Shown here in pieces: positions 44,996-55,247 of a stretch of DNA of 64,000 nt (position 1 is its first letter; the number at the start of each line of letters is the position of its first letter). The DNA is from Staphylococcus sp. IVB6181 (lineage in GTDB: Bacteria; Bacillota; Bacilli; Staphylococcales; Staphylococcaceae), in the NCBI RefSeq assembly GCF_025561445.1, contig NZ_CP095096.1:661822-725821 (forward strand). The letters run 5' to 3'. A program made the translations under genes and the position numbers. The notes under the pieces were generated by a model that worked only from the letters and a program-made list of their open reading frames with translations, ran no database searches and had not been told where the DNA came from.

Positions 44996-46171
44996 ATGAA
45001 TAAAAATCGATTTGCCATACTTGCTTTAGCGGTTTCAGCCTTTGCCATCGGGATGACAGAATTTATCAGTGTTGGTTTATTACCTCTGATCCAACAAGAA
45101 TATAATATTACTATCGCATTAGCAGGGTTGACGGTTTCTATGTATGCTATCGGTGTAACAATCGGTGCACCGCTGCTTACGCCATTAACGAATAAAATGA
45201 AAAGAAAACATTTGCTTTTGGGGATAATGCTGGTATTTATTATCGCAAATGGTTTAGCAGTTTTTTCAGTAACATTCGGTATGCTTTTGGCGATGCGTAT
45301 TTTATCAGCGCTGATGCACGGGGTGTTCATGAGTGTAGCTACAGCAATCGCCAGCGACTTGGTTACACCGGATAAACGTTCTAGTGCGATTGCGATGATG
45401 TTTACCGGACTTACAGTTGCGACGATTACAGGGGTTCCCTTCGGAACATGGATTGGTCAGCAATTCGGTTGGCAAATGTCATTCATTGCGATAGCCTTCA
45501 TCGGTTTATTAAGCTTAATCGCAAACTTGATTTTTGTGCCGAGCGACTTGACAGAATATGATCAAGCACCTATGTCGGTACAATTGAAAGTTTTCAAGAA
45601 TAAATCATTATTAATGGTCTATTTGATTACAGCTTTAGGTTATGGCGGTACGTTTGTAGTTTATACGTATTTAACAACACTATTAACTCAATCTATGGGG
45701 TATAGTGATTCTGCAGTTGTGGTTATTTTAATCTTTTACGGTGTGATGGTTGCGATAGGCAATACATTAGGCGGTAAATTGACAAACACACAACCTGTAC
45801 GTGCATTGATCGGTATCTTTGTGATGCAGGCACTGATTTTATTAATTGTAGGCTTTACAGCGCACTTGCATATTTTAGGACTGTTATCTGTAATGTTGAT
45901 GGGCTTGTTCGCATTTATGAATGTGCCTGGTTTGCAGTTGATTGTCGTGCTGTTAGCTGAAAAAGATAATCCTGCGACGGTTAACTTTGCATCTAGTATC
46001 AATATTTCCGCCTTTAATATCGGTATTACATTAGGCTCAGTCATCGGCGGATATGTATTAGAACAATTCTCTATCGGCGCAACACCATACTTCGGTTTTG
46101 CGATGGTAATTATCGCAAGTATCTTCATGTATTGGCTTTACAAACAACCTAAAGTAGAAACAGCAGTTTAA
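44996..46171 (+). CDS. MFS transporter, DHA1 (AraJ-like) family
   Basis: A 391-aa exporter with about twelve helices: MTEFISVGLLPLIQQEY near 21-37, the DLVTPDKRSSAIAMMFTGLTVATITGVPFGTWIG segment (about 121-154) carrying motif C, and the QQFGWQMSF loop. Similar in size and group to the MFS gene at 1658, but clearly diverged. I choose ATG 44996 (GGAAAGG upstream) over the TTG at 44990. It is likely controlled by the divergent HxlR protein. Confidence 0.8.
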   Translation: MNKNRFAILALAVSAFAIGMTEFISVGLLPLIQQEYNITIALAGLTVSMYAIGVTIGAPLLTPLTNKMKRKHLLLGIMLVFIIANGLAVFSVTFGMLLAMRILSALMHGVFMSVATAIASDLVTPDKRSSAIAMMFTGLTVATITGVPFGTWIGQQFGWQMSFIAIAFIGLLSLIANLIFVPSDLTEYDQAPMSVQLKVFKNKSLLMVYLITALGYGGTFVVYTYLTTLLTQSMGYSDSAVVVILIFYGVMVAIGNTLGGKLTNTQPVRALIGIFVMQALILLIVGFTAHLHILGLLSVMLMGLFAFMNVPGLQLIVVLLAEKDNPATVNFASSINISAFNIGITLGSVIGGYVLEQFSIGATPYFGFAMVIIASIFMYWLYKQPKVETAV

Positions 46172-46208
46172 TAATAGAAAGAAAACATATTAAGGAGTGT
46201 ATTGAAAG

Positions 46209-47042
46209 ATGGAAATCAAAACTTTAAATAATAAAAATGAAATGCCTGGATTAGGCTTAGGTGTTTTCCGAGTAGAAAACGATGACACAGCGAAAAATGC
46301 GGTGAAACATGCGATTGTCAGCGGTTATAGAAGTATCGATGCCGCATTGATTTACGGTAATGAAGAAATGGTCGGTCTGGGTATCAAAGAAGGTATCAAA
46401 GCAGCGGGAATTTCACGCGAAGATTTATTTATTACTTCTAAACTATGGTTGGATGACTTCGGCCGCGATAACGTTGCTGCTGGTTATCAAAAATCATTAG
46501 ATAATCTTGGCTTAGATTATTTAGATCTTTACTTGATTCACTGGCCAGGTACAGATGAAACATTAATGGTAGAAACTTGGAAAGGCATGGAAGATTTATA
46601 CAATGCGGGCAAAGTGAAAAATATCGGTGTTTCTAACTTTAATATTGAACACTTAGAAACTTTAAAAGCACAAACTGATATCAAACCTGTGATTAACCAA
46701 GTAGAATTCCACCCGTACTTAACTCAAGATGCATTGAGAGATTATTTAAGTGATGAAAATATTCAAATGGAATCTTGGTCTCCATTAATGAACGGCGACA
46801 TCTTAAAAGATGAAACAGTGAATCGTATTGCGGATGAATTAGGCAAATCACCTGCACAAGTTGTGATTCGCTGGAACATTGAAAACAATGTCATCACTAT
46901 TCCTAAATCTATTACACCTTCACGTATCGAAGAAAACTTTGATGTCTTCAACTTTGAGTTAACACCAGAACAAGTCAAAGCCATTTCATCATTAAATGAA
47001 AATAAACGTATCGGGCCAGATCCGGCAAGTTTCAACGGTTAA
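46209..47042 (+). CDS. aldo/keto reductase (2,5-diketogluconate reductase type)
   Basis: A 277-aa NADPH-dependent carbonyl reductase. The catalytic tetrad is Asp44, Tyr49, Lys78 and His111. LDYLDLYLIHWPG and IPKSITPSRIEENFDVFNFEL (cofactor site, about 236-256) are family marks. It lies 37 bases after the MFS gene, so the HxlR/exporter/reductase set looks like an aldehyde or quinone response. RBS AAGGAGTG. Confidence 0.88.
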   Translation: MEIKTLNNKNEMPGLGLGVFRVENDDTAKNAVKHAIVSGYRSIDAALIYGNEEMVGLGIKEGIKAAGISREDLFITSKLWLDDFGRDNVAAGYQKSLDNLGLDYLDLYLIHWPGTDETLMVETWKGMEDLYNAGKVKNIGVSNFNIEHLETLKAQTDIKPVINQVEFHPYLTQDALRDYLSDENIQMESWSPLMNGDILKDETVNRIADELGKSPAQVVIRWNIENNVITIPKSITPSRIEENFDVFNFELTPEQVKAISSLNENKRIGPDPASFNG

Positions 47043-47062
47043 TAGCATAGTTATTTATAGGG

Positions 47063-47089
47063 CAGTATCTCACAAAATGGGATACTGCT
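47063..47089 (+). terminator. terminator of the aldo/keto reductase gene
   Basis: GCAGTATC (47063-47070) pairs with GATACTGC (47082-47089), then T7. Confidence 0.85.
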
Positions 47090-47110
47090 TTTTTTCGTTT
47101 TCATAAAATG

Positions 47111-47145
47111 TAGGGAATACCCTTAGGCTTATAGGTGAATCCCTA
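47111..47145. promoter_or_regulatory. two NreC-type sites upstream of narG
   Basis: TAGGGAATACCCTTA (47111-47125) and TAGGTGAATCCCTA (47132-47145) fit the TAGGG-N4-CCCTA pattern, 21 bases apart. A -35 TTGACA follows at 47154-47159. Confidence 0.75.
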
Positions 47146-47252
47146 ATATCTCTTTGACATTATGAAACGTACAATAAAAGTAAGATGAAAACAGTAACTT
47201 TAGAAGTTAACAGCCTAGTACGCAGAGTAATTGAGATGAGAGGATGTTAGAC

Positions 47253-50200
47253 ATGGCAAAATTTGGAATGAATTTTTTTAAGCCTACAGAAAAATTTAAT
47301 GGTAATTGGTCTGTATTAGAAAACAAAAGCAGAGAATGGGAAAAAATGTATCGTGAACGTTGGAGCCACGACAAAGTAGTCAGAACAACACACGGGGTGA
47401 ACTGTACAGGTTCTTGTTCAAGGAAAGTATTCGTTAAGAATGGCGTGATTACTTGGGAAAACCAACAAATCGACTATCCAAGCTGCGGCCCTGATATGCC
47501 AGAGTTTGAACCGCGCGGATGTCCTCGCGGTGCCTCATTCTCATGGTATGAATACAGCCCGCTGCGTGTCCGCTACCCATATATCAGAGGTAAATTATGG
47601 GAACTTTGGACAACGGCTTTAGAAGAAAACAACGGAAATATGATTGCGGCATGGGCTTCAATCGTTGAAGATGAAGAAAAAGCGAAGATTTATAAAAATG
47701 CCCGCGGTAAAGGCGGACATATACGTGTAGCTTGGAAAGATGTCTTGCAGCTGATTGCAGCACAATTGCTTTACACAATTAAGAAAGACGGTCCTGACCG
47801 TATTGCTGGTTTCACACCAATCCCGGCAATGTCGATGCTGAGCTATGCATCAGGTGCACGTTTTATCAACTTATTAGGCGGAGAAATGTTGAGTTTCTAT
47901 GATTGGTATGCCGATTTACCGCCAGCATCACCGCAAATTTGGGGTGAACAAACAGACGTACCTGAATCAAGTGACTGGTATAACGCAAACTACATTATTA
48001 TGTGGGGTTCTAACGTACCGTTAACACGTACACCAGATGCCCACTTTATGACTGAAGTACGTTATAAAGGTACAAAAGTAGTATCTGTTGCGCCAGACTA
48101 TGCAGAAAACGTTAAATTCGCAGATAACTGGTTAGCACCGAACCCTGGTACTGACGCAGCAATCGCACAAGCGATGACACATGTTATTTTACAAAAATAT
48201 TATGTGGATGAACCTTCTGAAATGTTTATCAACTATGCGAAACAATATACGGATATGGCGTTCTTGATTATGTTCGATGAACATGAGGGTGGATACAAAG
48301 CAGGCCGTTTCTTACGTGCCAGTGATTTAGGCATGGAATCTGAAAATAACGAATGGAAACCAGTAATTTTAGATAATGAAACACATGAAATTATCGTTCC
48401 GAACGGTACAATGGGTCAACGCTGGGAAGAAGGCAAACAATGGAACTTGAAACTCGAAAATGAAGACGGTTCTAAAATTGATCCGGCATTAACAGTTGCG
48501 GACAGTGATTATGAATTAGAACTTATGAAATTCCCTTATTTCGATAATGAGGGAAACGGTATCTTCGAACGTCCGATTGCATCACGAACAGTGACATTAG
48601 CTAACGGCAAAACAGTAAAAGTTGCGACTGTATATGACTTAATGACAAGCCAATACGGTATTCGCCGTTTCGGTCATGAATTAGAAGCAAAAGGTTTCGA
48701 CGATGCTTCTACACACTACACACCAGCATGGCAAGAAGCAGTCGCAGGCATTAAACCGAAAGTAGTCACACAAGTTGCGACTGAATTTGCGCAAAATGCG
48801 ATTAATACAGGCGGCCGTTCAATGATTATCATGGGTGCCGGTATCAACCACTGGTTCAACTCAGATACGATTTACCGTTCTATTTTGAACTTAGTAATGC
48901 TTTGCGGTTGTCAAGGTGTTAACGGCGGAGGCTGGGCACACTATGTAGGACAAGAAAAATGTCGTCCGATTGAAGGCTGGAGCACAATTGCCTTTGCGAA
49001 AGACTGGCAAGGTCCGCCGCGTCTTCAAAACGGTACAAGCTGGTTCTACTTCACAACTGACCAATGGAAATATGAAGAATCAGGCGTTGATAAATTAGCA
49101 TCGCCGTTAGCTGAAAATCTGAAACATCAGCACCCGGCTGATTACAACGTAACTGCTGCACGCTTAGGCTGGCTGCCTTCGTATCCGCAATTCGATACAA
49201 ACAGTTTGAAATTCGGCGAAGAAGCGAAAGAATCGGGAGAGTTTACGAACGAAGCTATTTTAAAACGAGCTGTAGATTCAGTGAAAAACCGCGAAACGAA
49301 ATTTGCGATTGAAGATCCGGATTTACGCAAAAACCATCCGAAATCATTATTCATCTGGCGTTCGAACTTATTATCAAGTTCAGCAAAAGGTCAAGAATAC
49401 TTCATGAAACATATGCTCGGTACAAGCTCAGGATTGCTTGCAGAAGCAAATGAAACAGACAAACCAGAAGAAATGATTTGGCGTGATGAAGTACAAGGTA
49501 AATTAGATTTGATTGTAGCTTTAGATTTCCGTATGACATCTACACCATTAAAAGCAGATATCGTTTTACCAGCAGCAACTTGGTATGAAAAACATGACTT
49601 ATCTTCAACAGATATGCATCCATTCGTACACCCATTCAATCCGGCCATTGATCCGTTATGGGAATCACGTTCTGACTGGGATATCTTCAAATCACTCAGC
49701 AAATCAATTTCAGAATTAGCGAAAGTGCATATGCCGGGTACATTCAAAGATGTAGTGACATCACCATTAGCACATGACTCTAAACAAGAAATTGCGACAC
49801 CTTACGGTAAAGTCAAAGACTGGACTAAAGGCGAAGTAGAAGCGATTCCTGGCAAAACAATGCCTGGCTTCTCAGTAGTAGATCGTGATTACACATTAAT
49901 CTTTGATAAATATGTGTCTGTCGGACCTTTACTTGAAAACAGCAAGCTAGGCGCACACGGTGTCAGCTTCTCAGTGAAGAAACAATACGAAGAAACAAAA
50001 GATATCGTAGGTACATGGAATGACGATACAGTGAAAAACGGCTTGCCGCGTATTGATACAGCAAGACGTGCTGCAGATGTTGTGTTAAACATCTCTTCAG
50101 CAACAAACGGTGAATTATCACAAGCGTCTTATAAAGATTTAGAAGAGAAAACTGGTATGCCTTTAACAGATATTTCAAGCGACCGCAGTGCAGAAAAGAT

Positions 50201-50927
50201 TACATTCTTAAATATCACATCACAACCGCGTGAAGTGATTCCGACTGCAGTGTTCTCAGGTTCAAACAAAGGCAATAAACGTTATTCTCCATTCACAACA
50301 AATATTGAAAGATTAGTACCGTTCAGAACATTAACTGGACGTCAAAGCTACTATTTAGATCATGAAATCTTCCAGCAATTCGGTGAAAGCTTGCCGGTAT
50401 ACAAACCGACATTGCCGACGATGGTATTCGGTACGAAAGACAAACAAATTATCGGGGGTCAAGATAACTTAGTCTTACGTTATTTAACACCGCATGGTAA
50501 ATGGAATATCCACTCAACTTACCAAGATAACCAGCACATGCTGACACTATTCAGAGGCGGTCCGGTTGTTTGGCTTTCTAAAGAAGATGCAGAAGTACAT
50601 GATATCAACGATAACGATTGGTTAGAAGTCTATAACCGAAACGGTGTTGTAACTGCAAGAGCAGTGACATCGCACAGAATGCCGAAAGGAACAATGTTTA
50701 TGTATCATGCACAAGATAAACATATTCAAACACCGGGTTCTGAAATTACAGGTATGCGCGGCGGTTCGCACAACGCACCGACTCGTATCCACTTGAAACC
50801 GACACAACTGGTTGGGGGGTATGCCCAAATCAGTTACAGCTTCAACTATTATGGTCCGATTGGAAACCAAAGAGATGTTTATGTAGCAGTGAGAAAGATG
50901 AAGGAGGTAGATTGGCTTGAAGATTAA
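47253..50927 (+). CDS. narG: respiratory nitrate reductase alpha subunit
   Basis: A 1224-aa molybdenum (bis-MGD) catalytic subunit reducing nitrate to nitrite on the cytoplasmic side of the membrane. The FS0 [4Fe-4S] ligands are His47, Cys51, Cys55 and Cys90. CGCQGVNGGGWAHYVGQEKCRP-type segments and YEKHDLSSTDMHPFVHPFNPAIDP (about 775-800) are NarG hallmarks. No Tat motif is needed in this position. Residue 57 is Arg (AGG, 47421-47423) where the family has Trp (GSCSWK). I choose ATG 47253 (GAGAGGA upstream), not the TTG at 47244. Overlaps narH by 11 bases. Confidence 0.95.
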   Translation: MAKFGMNFFKPTEKFNGNWSVLENKSREWEKMYRERWSHDKVVRTTHGVNCTGSCSRKVFVKNGVITWENQQIDYPSCGPDMPEFEPRGCPRGASFSWYEYSPLRVRYPYIRGKLWELWTTALEENNGNMIAAWASIVEDEEKAKIYKNARGKGGHIRVAWKDVLQLIAAQLLYTIKKDGPDRIAGFTPIPAMSMLSYASGARFINLLGGEMLSFYDWYADLPPASPQIWGEQTDVPESSDWYNANYIIMWGSNVPLTRTPDAHFMTEVRYKGTKVVSVAPDYAENVKFADNWLAPNPGTDAAIAQAMTHVILQKYYVDEPSEMFINYAKQYTDMAFLIMFDEHEGGYKAGRFLRASDLGMESENNEWKPVILDNETHEIIVPNGTMGQRWEEGKQWNLKLENEDGSKIDPALTVADSDYELELMKFPYFDNEGNGIFERPIASRTVTLANGKTVKVATVYDLMTSQYGIRRFGHELEAKGFDDASTHYTPAWQEAVAGIKPKVVTQVATEFAQNAINTGGRSMIIMGAGINHWFNSDTIYRSILNLVMLCGCQGVNGGGWAHYVGQEKCRPIEGWSTIAFAKDWQGPPRLQNGTSWFYFTTDQWKYEESGVDKLASPLAENLKHQHPADYNVTAARLGWLPSYPQFDTNSLKFGEEAKESGEFTNEAILKRAVDSVKNRETKFAIEDPDLRKNHPKSLFIWRSNLLSSSAKGQEYFMKHMLGTSSGLLAEANETDKPEEMIWRDEVQGKLDLIVALDFRMTSTPLKADIVLPAATWYEKHDLSSTDMHPFVHPFNPAIDPLWESRSDWDIFKSLSKSISELAKVHMPGTFKDVVTSPLAHDSKQEIATPYGKVKDWTKGEVEAIPGKTMPGFSVVDRDYTLIFDKYVSVGPLLENSKLGAHGVSFSVKKQYEETKDIVGTWNDDTVKNGLPRIDTARRAADVVLNISSATNGELSQASYKDLEEKTGMPLTDISSDRSAEKITFLNITSQPREVIPTAVFSGSNKGNKRYSPFTTNIERLVPFRTLTGRQSYYLDHEIFQQFGESLPVYKPTLPTMVFGTKDKQIIGGQDNLVLRYLTPHGKWNIHSTYQDNQHMLTLFRGGPVVWLSKEDAEVHDINDNDWLEVYNRNGVVTARAVTSHRMPKGTMFMYHAQDKHIQTPGSEITGMRGGSHNAPTRIHLKPTQLVGGYAQISYSFNYYGPIGNQRDVYVAVRKMKEVDWLED

Positions 50928-52488
50928 AGCACAAGTAGCCATGGTATTGAACTTAGACAAATGTATCGGGTGCCACACATGCAGTGTCACTTGTAAGAAT
51001 ACTTGGACCAACCGTCCAGGTGCAGAATACATTTGGTTTAATAACGTAGAAACGAAACCCGGTGTCGGTTATCCGAAACACTGGGAAGACCAAGAACATT
51101 ATAAAGGTGGATGGACACTGAATAAGAAAGGCAAATTAGACCTTAAAGCGGGCAGCCGCTGGTCTAAGATTGCTTTCGGTAAAATCTTCTACAATCCGGA
51201 CATGCCTGTCATCAAAGACTACTACGAGCCTTGGACATACAACTACGAACATCTGACAACTGCAAAAGCAGGCAAACATTCTCCAGTTGCGACTGCACAC
51301 TCAGTGATTTCCGGCGACAAAATGGATTTGCACTGGGGACCGAACTGGGAAGATGATTTAGCCGGCGGACATGTTACAGGACCAGAAGATCCGAACATCC
51401 AACGTATCGAAGAGAAAATCCAATTCGACTTCGACCAAACATTCATGATGTATTTACCGCGTTTATGCGAACACTGCTTGAACCCAAGCTGTGTAGCATC
51501 ATGTCCATCAGGTGCAATGTACAAACGTGATGAAGACGGTATCGTTTTAGTAGACCAAGAAGCATGCCGCGGATGGCGTTACTGTATGACAGGCTGTCCT
51601 TACAAAAAAGTTTACTTCAACTGGAAAACAAACAAAGCTGAAAAATGTACATTCTGTTTCCCTCGTGTTGAAGCAGGCTTGCCGACAGTATGTTCTGAAA
51701 CTTGTACAGGCCGTATGCGTTACTTAGGTGTCATGTTATATGACGCTGACCGTGTACATGAAGTAGCATCGACAGAAAATGAACAAGATTTATATGAAAA
51801 ACAATGTGAATTGTTCTTAAATCCATATGACGAAGAAGTAATTGAACAAGCGTTGAAAGACGGCGTTTCTATGGAATGGATCGAAGCGGCACAAAACTCA
51901 CCGGTGTACAAATTAGCGATTGAATATAAATTAGCTTTCCCATTACACCCTGAATACCGTACTTTACCAATGGTTTGGTACTGCCCACCGTTAAGTCCGA
52001 TCATGAACTACTTCGAAGGTAAAGATTCAATCAAGAACCCAGATGCAATCTTCCCGGCTATCGAAGAGATGCGTTTGCCGATTGAATACCTTGCAAGTCT
52101 ATTGACTTCAGGAGATACAAAATCTGTGAAAGAAGCCTTGCAGCGTATGGCTATGATGAGAAGTTATATGCGTGCACAAGTTACAGGCAAAGACTTTGAT
52201 TTAGATCGTTTAGACCGTCTTGGTTTAACAGAACGTCAAACGAAAGATATGTATCGTCTGCTTGCGATTGCAAAATACGAAGATCGTTTCGTGATTCCGA
52301 CATCGCATAAAGAACAATATATGGACACTTATGCAGCACAAGGCAGCCAAGGCTATGAATTCAGTGATAATCTTTACGGCGGCGGAAGCGGTTGTGAAGG
52401 CTGCGGTTCACCAGTCGCAATGAAACCGGGACAAACTGGACAAGAAGCATATAATGAAAGCTTCTATGGAGGGATTTTCCGTGATTAA
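50917..52488 (+). CDS. narH: nitrate reductase beta (iron-sulfur) subunit
   Basis: A 523-aa electron-transfer subunit. Cysteine groups for four clusters are in order: CIGCHTCSVTCKN (about 16-28), CEHCLNPSCVASCPSG (about 186-201), CRGWRYCMTGCPYKK (about 221-235, with the Trp of the [3Fe-4S] site), and CTFCFPRVEAGLPTVCSETC (about 248-267). It starts at TTG 50917; AAGGAGG at 50901-50907 is well placed and no ATG is near. Confidence 0.95.
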   Translation: MKIKAQVAMVLNLDKCIGCHTCSVTCKNTWTNRPGAEYIWFNNVETKPGVGYPKHWEDQEHYKGGWTLNKKGKLDLKAGSRWSKIAFGKIFYNPDMPVIKDYYEPWTYNYEHLTTAKAGKHSPVATAHSVISGDKMDLHWGPNWEDDLAGGHVTGPEDPNIQRIEEKIQFDFDQTFMMYLPRLCEHCLNPSCVASCPSGAMYKRDEDGIVLVDQEACRGWRYCMTGCPYKKVYFNWKTNKAEKCTFCFPRVEAGLPTVCSETCTGRMRYLGVMLYDADRVHEVASTENEQDLYEKQCELFLNPYDEEVIEQALKDGVSMEWIEAAQNSPVYKLAIEYKLAFPLHPEYRTLPMVWYCPPLSPIMNYFEGKDSIKNPDAIFPAIEEMRLPIEYLASLLTSGDTKSVKEALQRMAMMRSYMRAQVTGKDFDLDRLDRLGLTERQTKDMYRLLAIAKYEDRFVIPTSHKEQYMDTYAAQGSQGYEFSDNLYGGGSGCEGCGSPVAMKPGQTGQEAYNESFYGGIFRD

Positions 52489-53056
52489 CCTGAAAAACTT
52501 TTATCAATTTCAAGAGTCAATTGGTTATTTTGCGCAGCAATTAAACTTCCCTGAAAAGTTGACATTCCATCCTAAGACATTTGATGAAGTTTTCGACAGC
52601 CGCCATCCAGCTTATGCTGAGATGGTGGAATATCGAGAACGCATCCAAAGTTACCCGTTGACTGAGATCAAACAACTTTACACAGATACATTTGATTTTA
52701 ATAAACAAGCACCGCTGTATATGACTTATAACAAATTCGATACGCAGAAAGAACGCGGACAAATGCTCGCAAAGCTGAAAGTCTTATACGAAATGTTCGG
52801 ACTTCAAATGGTAGACAATGAACTCTCTGACTTCTTGCCTTTAATGCTGGAATTTTTATATGCGGCACAATGGCAGAATGATGAACGTGCAGAAGGCAAT
52901 ATTGAGTTTATTATCATGGTCATTGAAGACGGTACGTATGCGATGCTTAACCAATTAAGAGAAATGGATAGTCCATATGCACCTTTAATTCAAGCATTAA
53001 GAAAGACATTAAAATTATGTTTACAACCCAGCGAAGAGGTGACTGCGCATGCTTAA
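52481..53056 (+). CDS. narJ: nitrate reductase assembly chaperone
   Basis: A 191-aa NarJ/TorD-type chaperone needed to insert the cofactor in NarG and to attach NarGH to NarI. It is all helical, with FGLQMVDNELSDFLPLMLEFLYAA (about 103-126) as the family core. I set the start at GTG 52481 since TGGAGGG (52467-52473) lies seven bases before it; the frame is open further upstream inside narH. Overlaps narI by eight bases. Confidence 0.88.
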   Translation: MINLKNFYQFQESIGYFAQQLNFPEKLTFHPKTFDEVFDSRHPAYAEMVEYRERIQSYPLTEIKQLYTDTFDFNKQAPLYMTYNKFDTQKERGQMLAKLKVLYEMFGLQMVDNELSDFLPLMLEFLYAAQWQNDERAEGNIEFIIMVIEDGTYAMLNQLREMDSPYAPLIQALRKTLKLCLQPSEEVTAHA

Positions 53057-53732
53057 TCAATTTTTATGGGTCATTTACCCTTATTTATGTATTGCGATCT
53101 TTGTGATCGGCCATATTGCACGTTTTCGTTATGACCAGTTTTCTTGGACCGCAAAATCGAGTGAATTTATTGAAAAGAAACGTTTGAAATGGGGCAGTTT
53201 ATTGTTCCATTTAGGTATTATTCCTGTTGCTGCAGGGCACTTTGTAGGTTTGGTTATTCCGCCTTCATGGCTTGAAGCATTAGGTGTGACACATGAAACT
53301 TATCATTTCGGAGCTGTTTATATCGGCAGTATCTTTGGTATAATGACTTTGATTGGAATGATTTTGCTAACGTCACGCCGTGTATCGGTTAAAAACATCA
53401 GACATCTTAGTACGGCTTCAGATATGGTCGTCAACTTCTTCTTGCTAATGCTTGTGTTTATGGGATGTTATGCGACATTAGTCACAAATGCAACAACACC
53501 GGATTTTGATTACCGCGCAACGATTTCAGTATGGTTCAGACATTTATTTATGTTTAATCCGGACGCAAATTTAATGACAACCGTTCCATTTTCATTTAAG
53601 CTTCATGTATTCTTAGGTTTTGGTATTTTCGCATTATGGCCGTTTACAAGATTGGTTCATGTGTGGAGTGTACCGCTAAGCTATGCGAACCGAAGCTATA
53701 TTATTTATCGTAAGCATAAAGCTAAGTCTTAG
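53049..53732 (+). CDS. narI: nitrate reductase gamma subunit (cytochrome b)
   Basis: A 227-aa membrane cytochrome b with five helices that oxidises menaquinol and passes electrons to NarH. Heme-ligand His candidates lie in FHLGIIPVAAGHFVGLV (about 53-69) and in the C-terminal helix pair (FKLHVFLGFGIFALWPFTRLVHVWS, about 183-207). Normal length for the family. Confidence 0.93.
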   Translation: MLNQFLWVIYPYLCIAIFVIGHIARFRYDQFSWTAKSSEFIEKKRLKWGSLLFHLGIIPVAAGHFVGLVIPPSWLEALGVTHETYHFGAVYIGSIFGIMTLIGMILLTSRRVSVKNIRHLSTASDMVVNFFLLMLVFMGCYATLVTNATTPDFDYRATISVWFRHLFMFNPDANLMTTVPFSFKLHVFLGFGIFALWPFTRLVHVWSVPLSYANRSYIIYRKHKAKS

Positions 53733-53747
53733 ATTGGAGGAGACAAC

Positions 53748-54206
53748 TTGAATAGTGTAATTGCGACAGAATATTTTAATTATCAAGCTGCTTTGAATGA
53801 TATCAGAGAAGAAGGCCAGTTTGATTTTGCAGCGATTGCCTTGCCTGAAGACAGTTCTCATAGTGCTGTCATTAAGTGGAAGTATGCCTCAGGCAATATC
53901 AATAACCGCTATCAACTGATCGTATTACGCCCTGGTAAAGGATTAGCAGGTCTTGTTATCCGTACAGGTTCCAGAATGGTTATTTATGATGTAGATACTG
54001 CATTAAGTTCTAATGACAAGTTAGGCTATCCCATTGTACTCAGCGAAGCATTGACTTCGATGGTTGCGATTCCGTTATGGAATAATAATCGTGTCTATGG
54101 TGCGTTACTGCTCGGCCAAAGAAACGGCCGTCCATTGCCTGAAGGCAGTGAAGATTTCCGCATTAAAGACAAACTAGGGAGTTTTAGAGATGAGTTCAAC
54201 GCATAA
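53748..54206 (+). CDS. nreA: nitrate receptor NreA (GAF domain)
   Basis: A 152-aa single GAF domain protein that binds nitrate and holds back NreB when nitrate is absent. AIALPEDSSHSAVIKWKYASGN (about 27-48) and RLGLAGLVIRTG-like and LTSMVAIPLWNNNRVYGALLLGQ (about 103-125) strands are visible. It starts at TTG 53748, seven bases after TTGGAGGA. Overlaps nreB by 17 bases, in the usual nreABC order. Confidence 0.9.
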   Translation: MNSVIATEYFNYQAALNDIREEGQFDFAAIALPEDSSHSAVIKWKYASGNINNRYQLIVLRPGKGLAGLVIRTGSRMVIYDVDTALSSNDKLGYPIVLSEALTSMVAIPLWNNNRVYGALLLGQRNGRPLPEGSEDFRIKDKLGSFRDEFNA

Positions 54207-55239
54207 TCAAGAGAAGTTGAAAGAATTATTAACGCAGTATTATTTGAACACTAATGAAAAGATGGTATTTTTAAATAAGAAAGGCCAAGTCATTGCTTTA
54301 AATGAAGCTGCTGAAGAAGTCTTTTCCGAAGACAATGATTACAGTCAAATGACGCATGCAATCTGCCGAAGATGCGAAGGTTATTCAAACGAGTTTGACT
54401 TAATGTCATGTGAAAACTGCTTCTTAGAAGCGTTGGAAGTCGGCAATGGCAGCTTCCAAGTCTTTATGCGCACCAAAGATGATAAGATTGAACCTTTCAC
54501 AGCATCTTATGAAGTCATTGATAAAACCAAAGAGATTTATGCATTTACACTGCACAATGTCTCGCCGCAAATCGAACGCCAAGATAGACGCTATCAGCGT
54601 CTGATGATGCAAAAAACAATCTCAGCTCAAGAGAATGAGCGCAAGCGTATTTCTCGCGAGCTGCATGATGGTATTGTACAAGAATTGATTAACGTAGATG
54701 TGGAATTGCGTTTATTGAAGTACCAGCAAGACAAGGATGAATTGATTGATAACTCTAAACGTATTGAAGGATTGATGTCGCGTTTAATCGATGATGTACG
54801 CAACCTATCTGTAGAACTGCGTCCTTCATCACTCGATGATCTGGGATTGGATGCTGCGTTTCGCTCTTACTTCAAACAATTCGAAAAGAATTACGGAATG
54901 CATATTGTGTATCATACCGATTTCTCATCGCAGCGTTTTGACAGCGAAATCGAAACCGTCATCTACCGCGTTGTTCAAGAAGCTATGTTTAACGCATTAA
55001 AATATGCGCAAGTAGACACAGTTTATATCTCGCTTTATCAAGGCGAAGCATCGATAATAGCTGAAGTCAGTGATCAGGGAATTGGATTTAAATTAGGAGA
55101 TAAGGCGAAGGGCACAGGACTCGGTCTGTTCGGTATGAATGAACGTGCTGAACTGGTCAATGGTTCTGTCAATATTGATTCGCAAGCAGGACGCGGAACA
55201 ATTGTAACGTTAGAAGTTCCAATAACTGATAAACGATAG
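54190..55239 (+). CDS. nreB: oxygen sensor histidine kinase NreB
   Basis: A 349-aa cytoplasmic sensor kinase. A PAS domain (1-115) carries four cysteines, Cys59, Cys62, Cys74 and Cys77, that hold an oxygen-labile [4Fe-4S] cluster; these are the positions I recall for S. carnosus NreB. The HisKA_3 box [12 protein letters not shown] places the phospho-acceptor at His159, and the HATPase domain with [16 protein letters not shown] closes the protein. All needed residues are intact, in contrast to its partner nreC. Confidence 0.95.
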   Translation: MSSTHNQEKLKELLTQYYLNTNEKMVFLNKKGQVIALNEAAEEVFSEDNDYSQMTHAICRRCEGYSNEFDLMSCENCFLEALEVGNGSFQVFMRTKDDKIEPFTASYEVIDKTKEIYAFTLHNVSPQIERQDRRYQRLMMQKTISAQENERKRISRELHDGIVQELINVDVELRLLKYQQDKDELIDNSKRIEGLMSRLIDDVRNLSVELRPSSLDDLGLDAAFRSYFKQFEKNYGMHIVYHTDFSSQRFDSEIETVIYRVVQEAMFNALKYAQVDTVYISLYQGEASIIAEVSDQGIGFKLGDKAKGTGLGLFGMNERAELVNGSVNIDSQAGRGTIVTLEVPITDKR

Positions 55240-55247
55240 GAGACTTG

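Noticed and set aside
47584-50178. Several open frames opposite narG
   Set aside because: They are shadows of a highly biased coding sequence, with no ribosome sites or family likeness.
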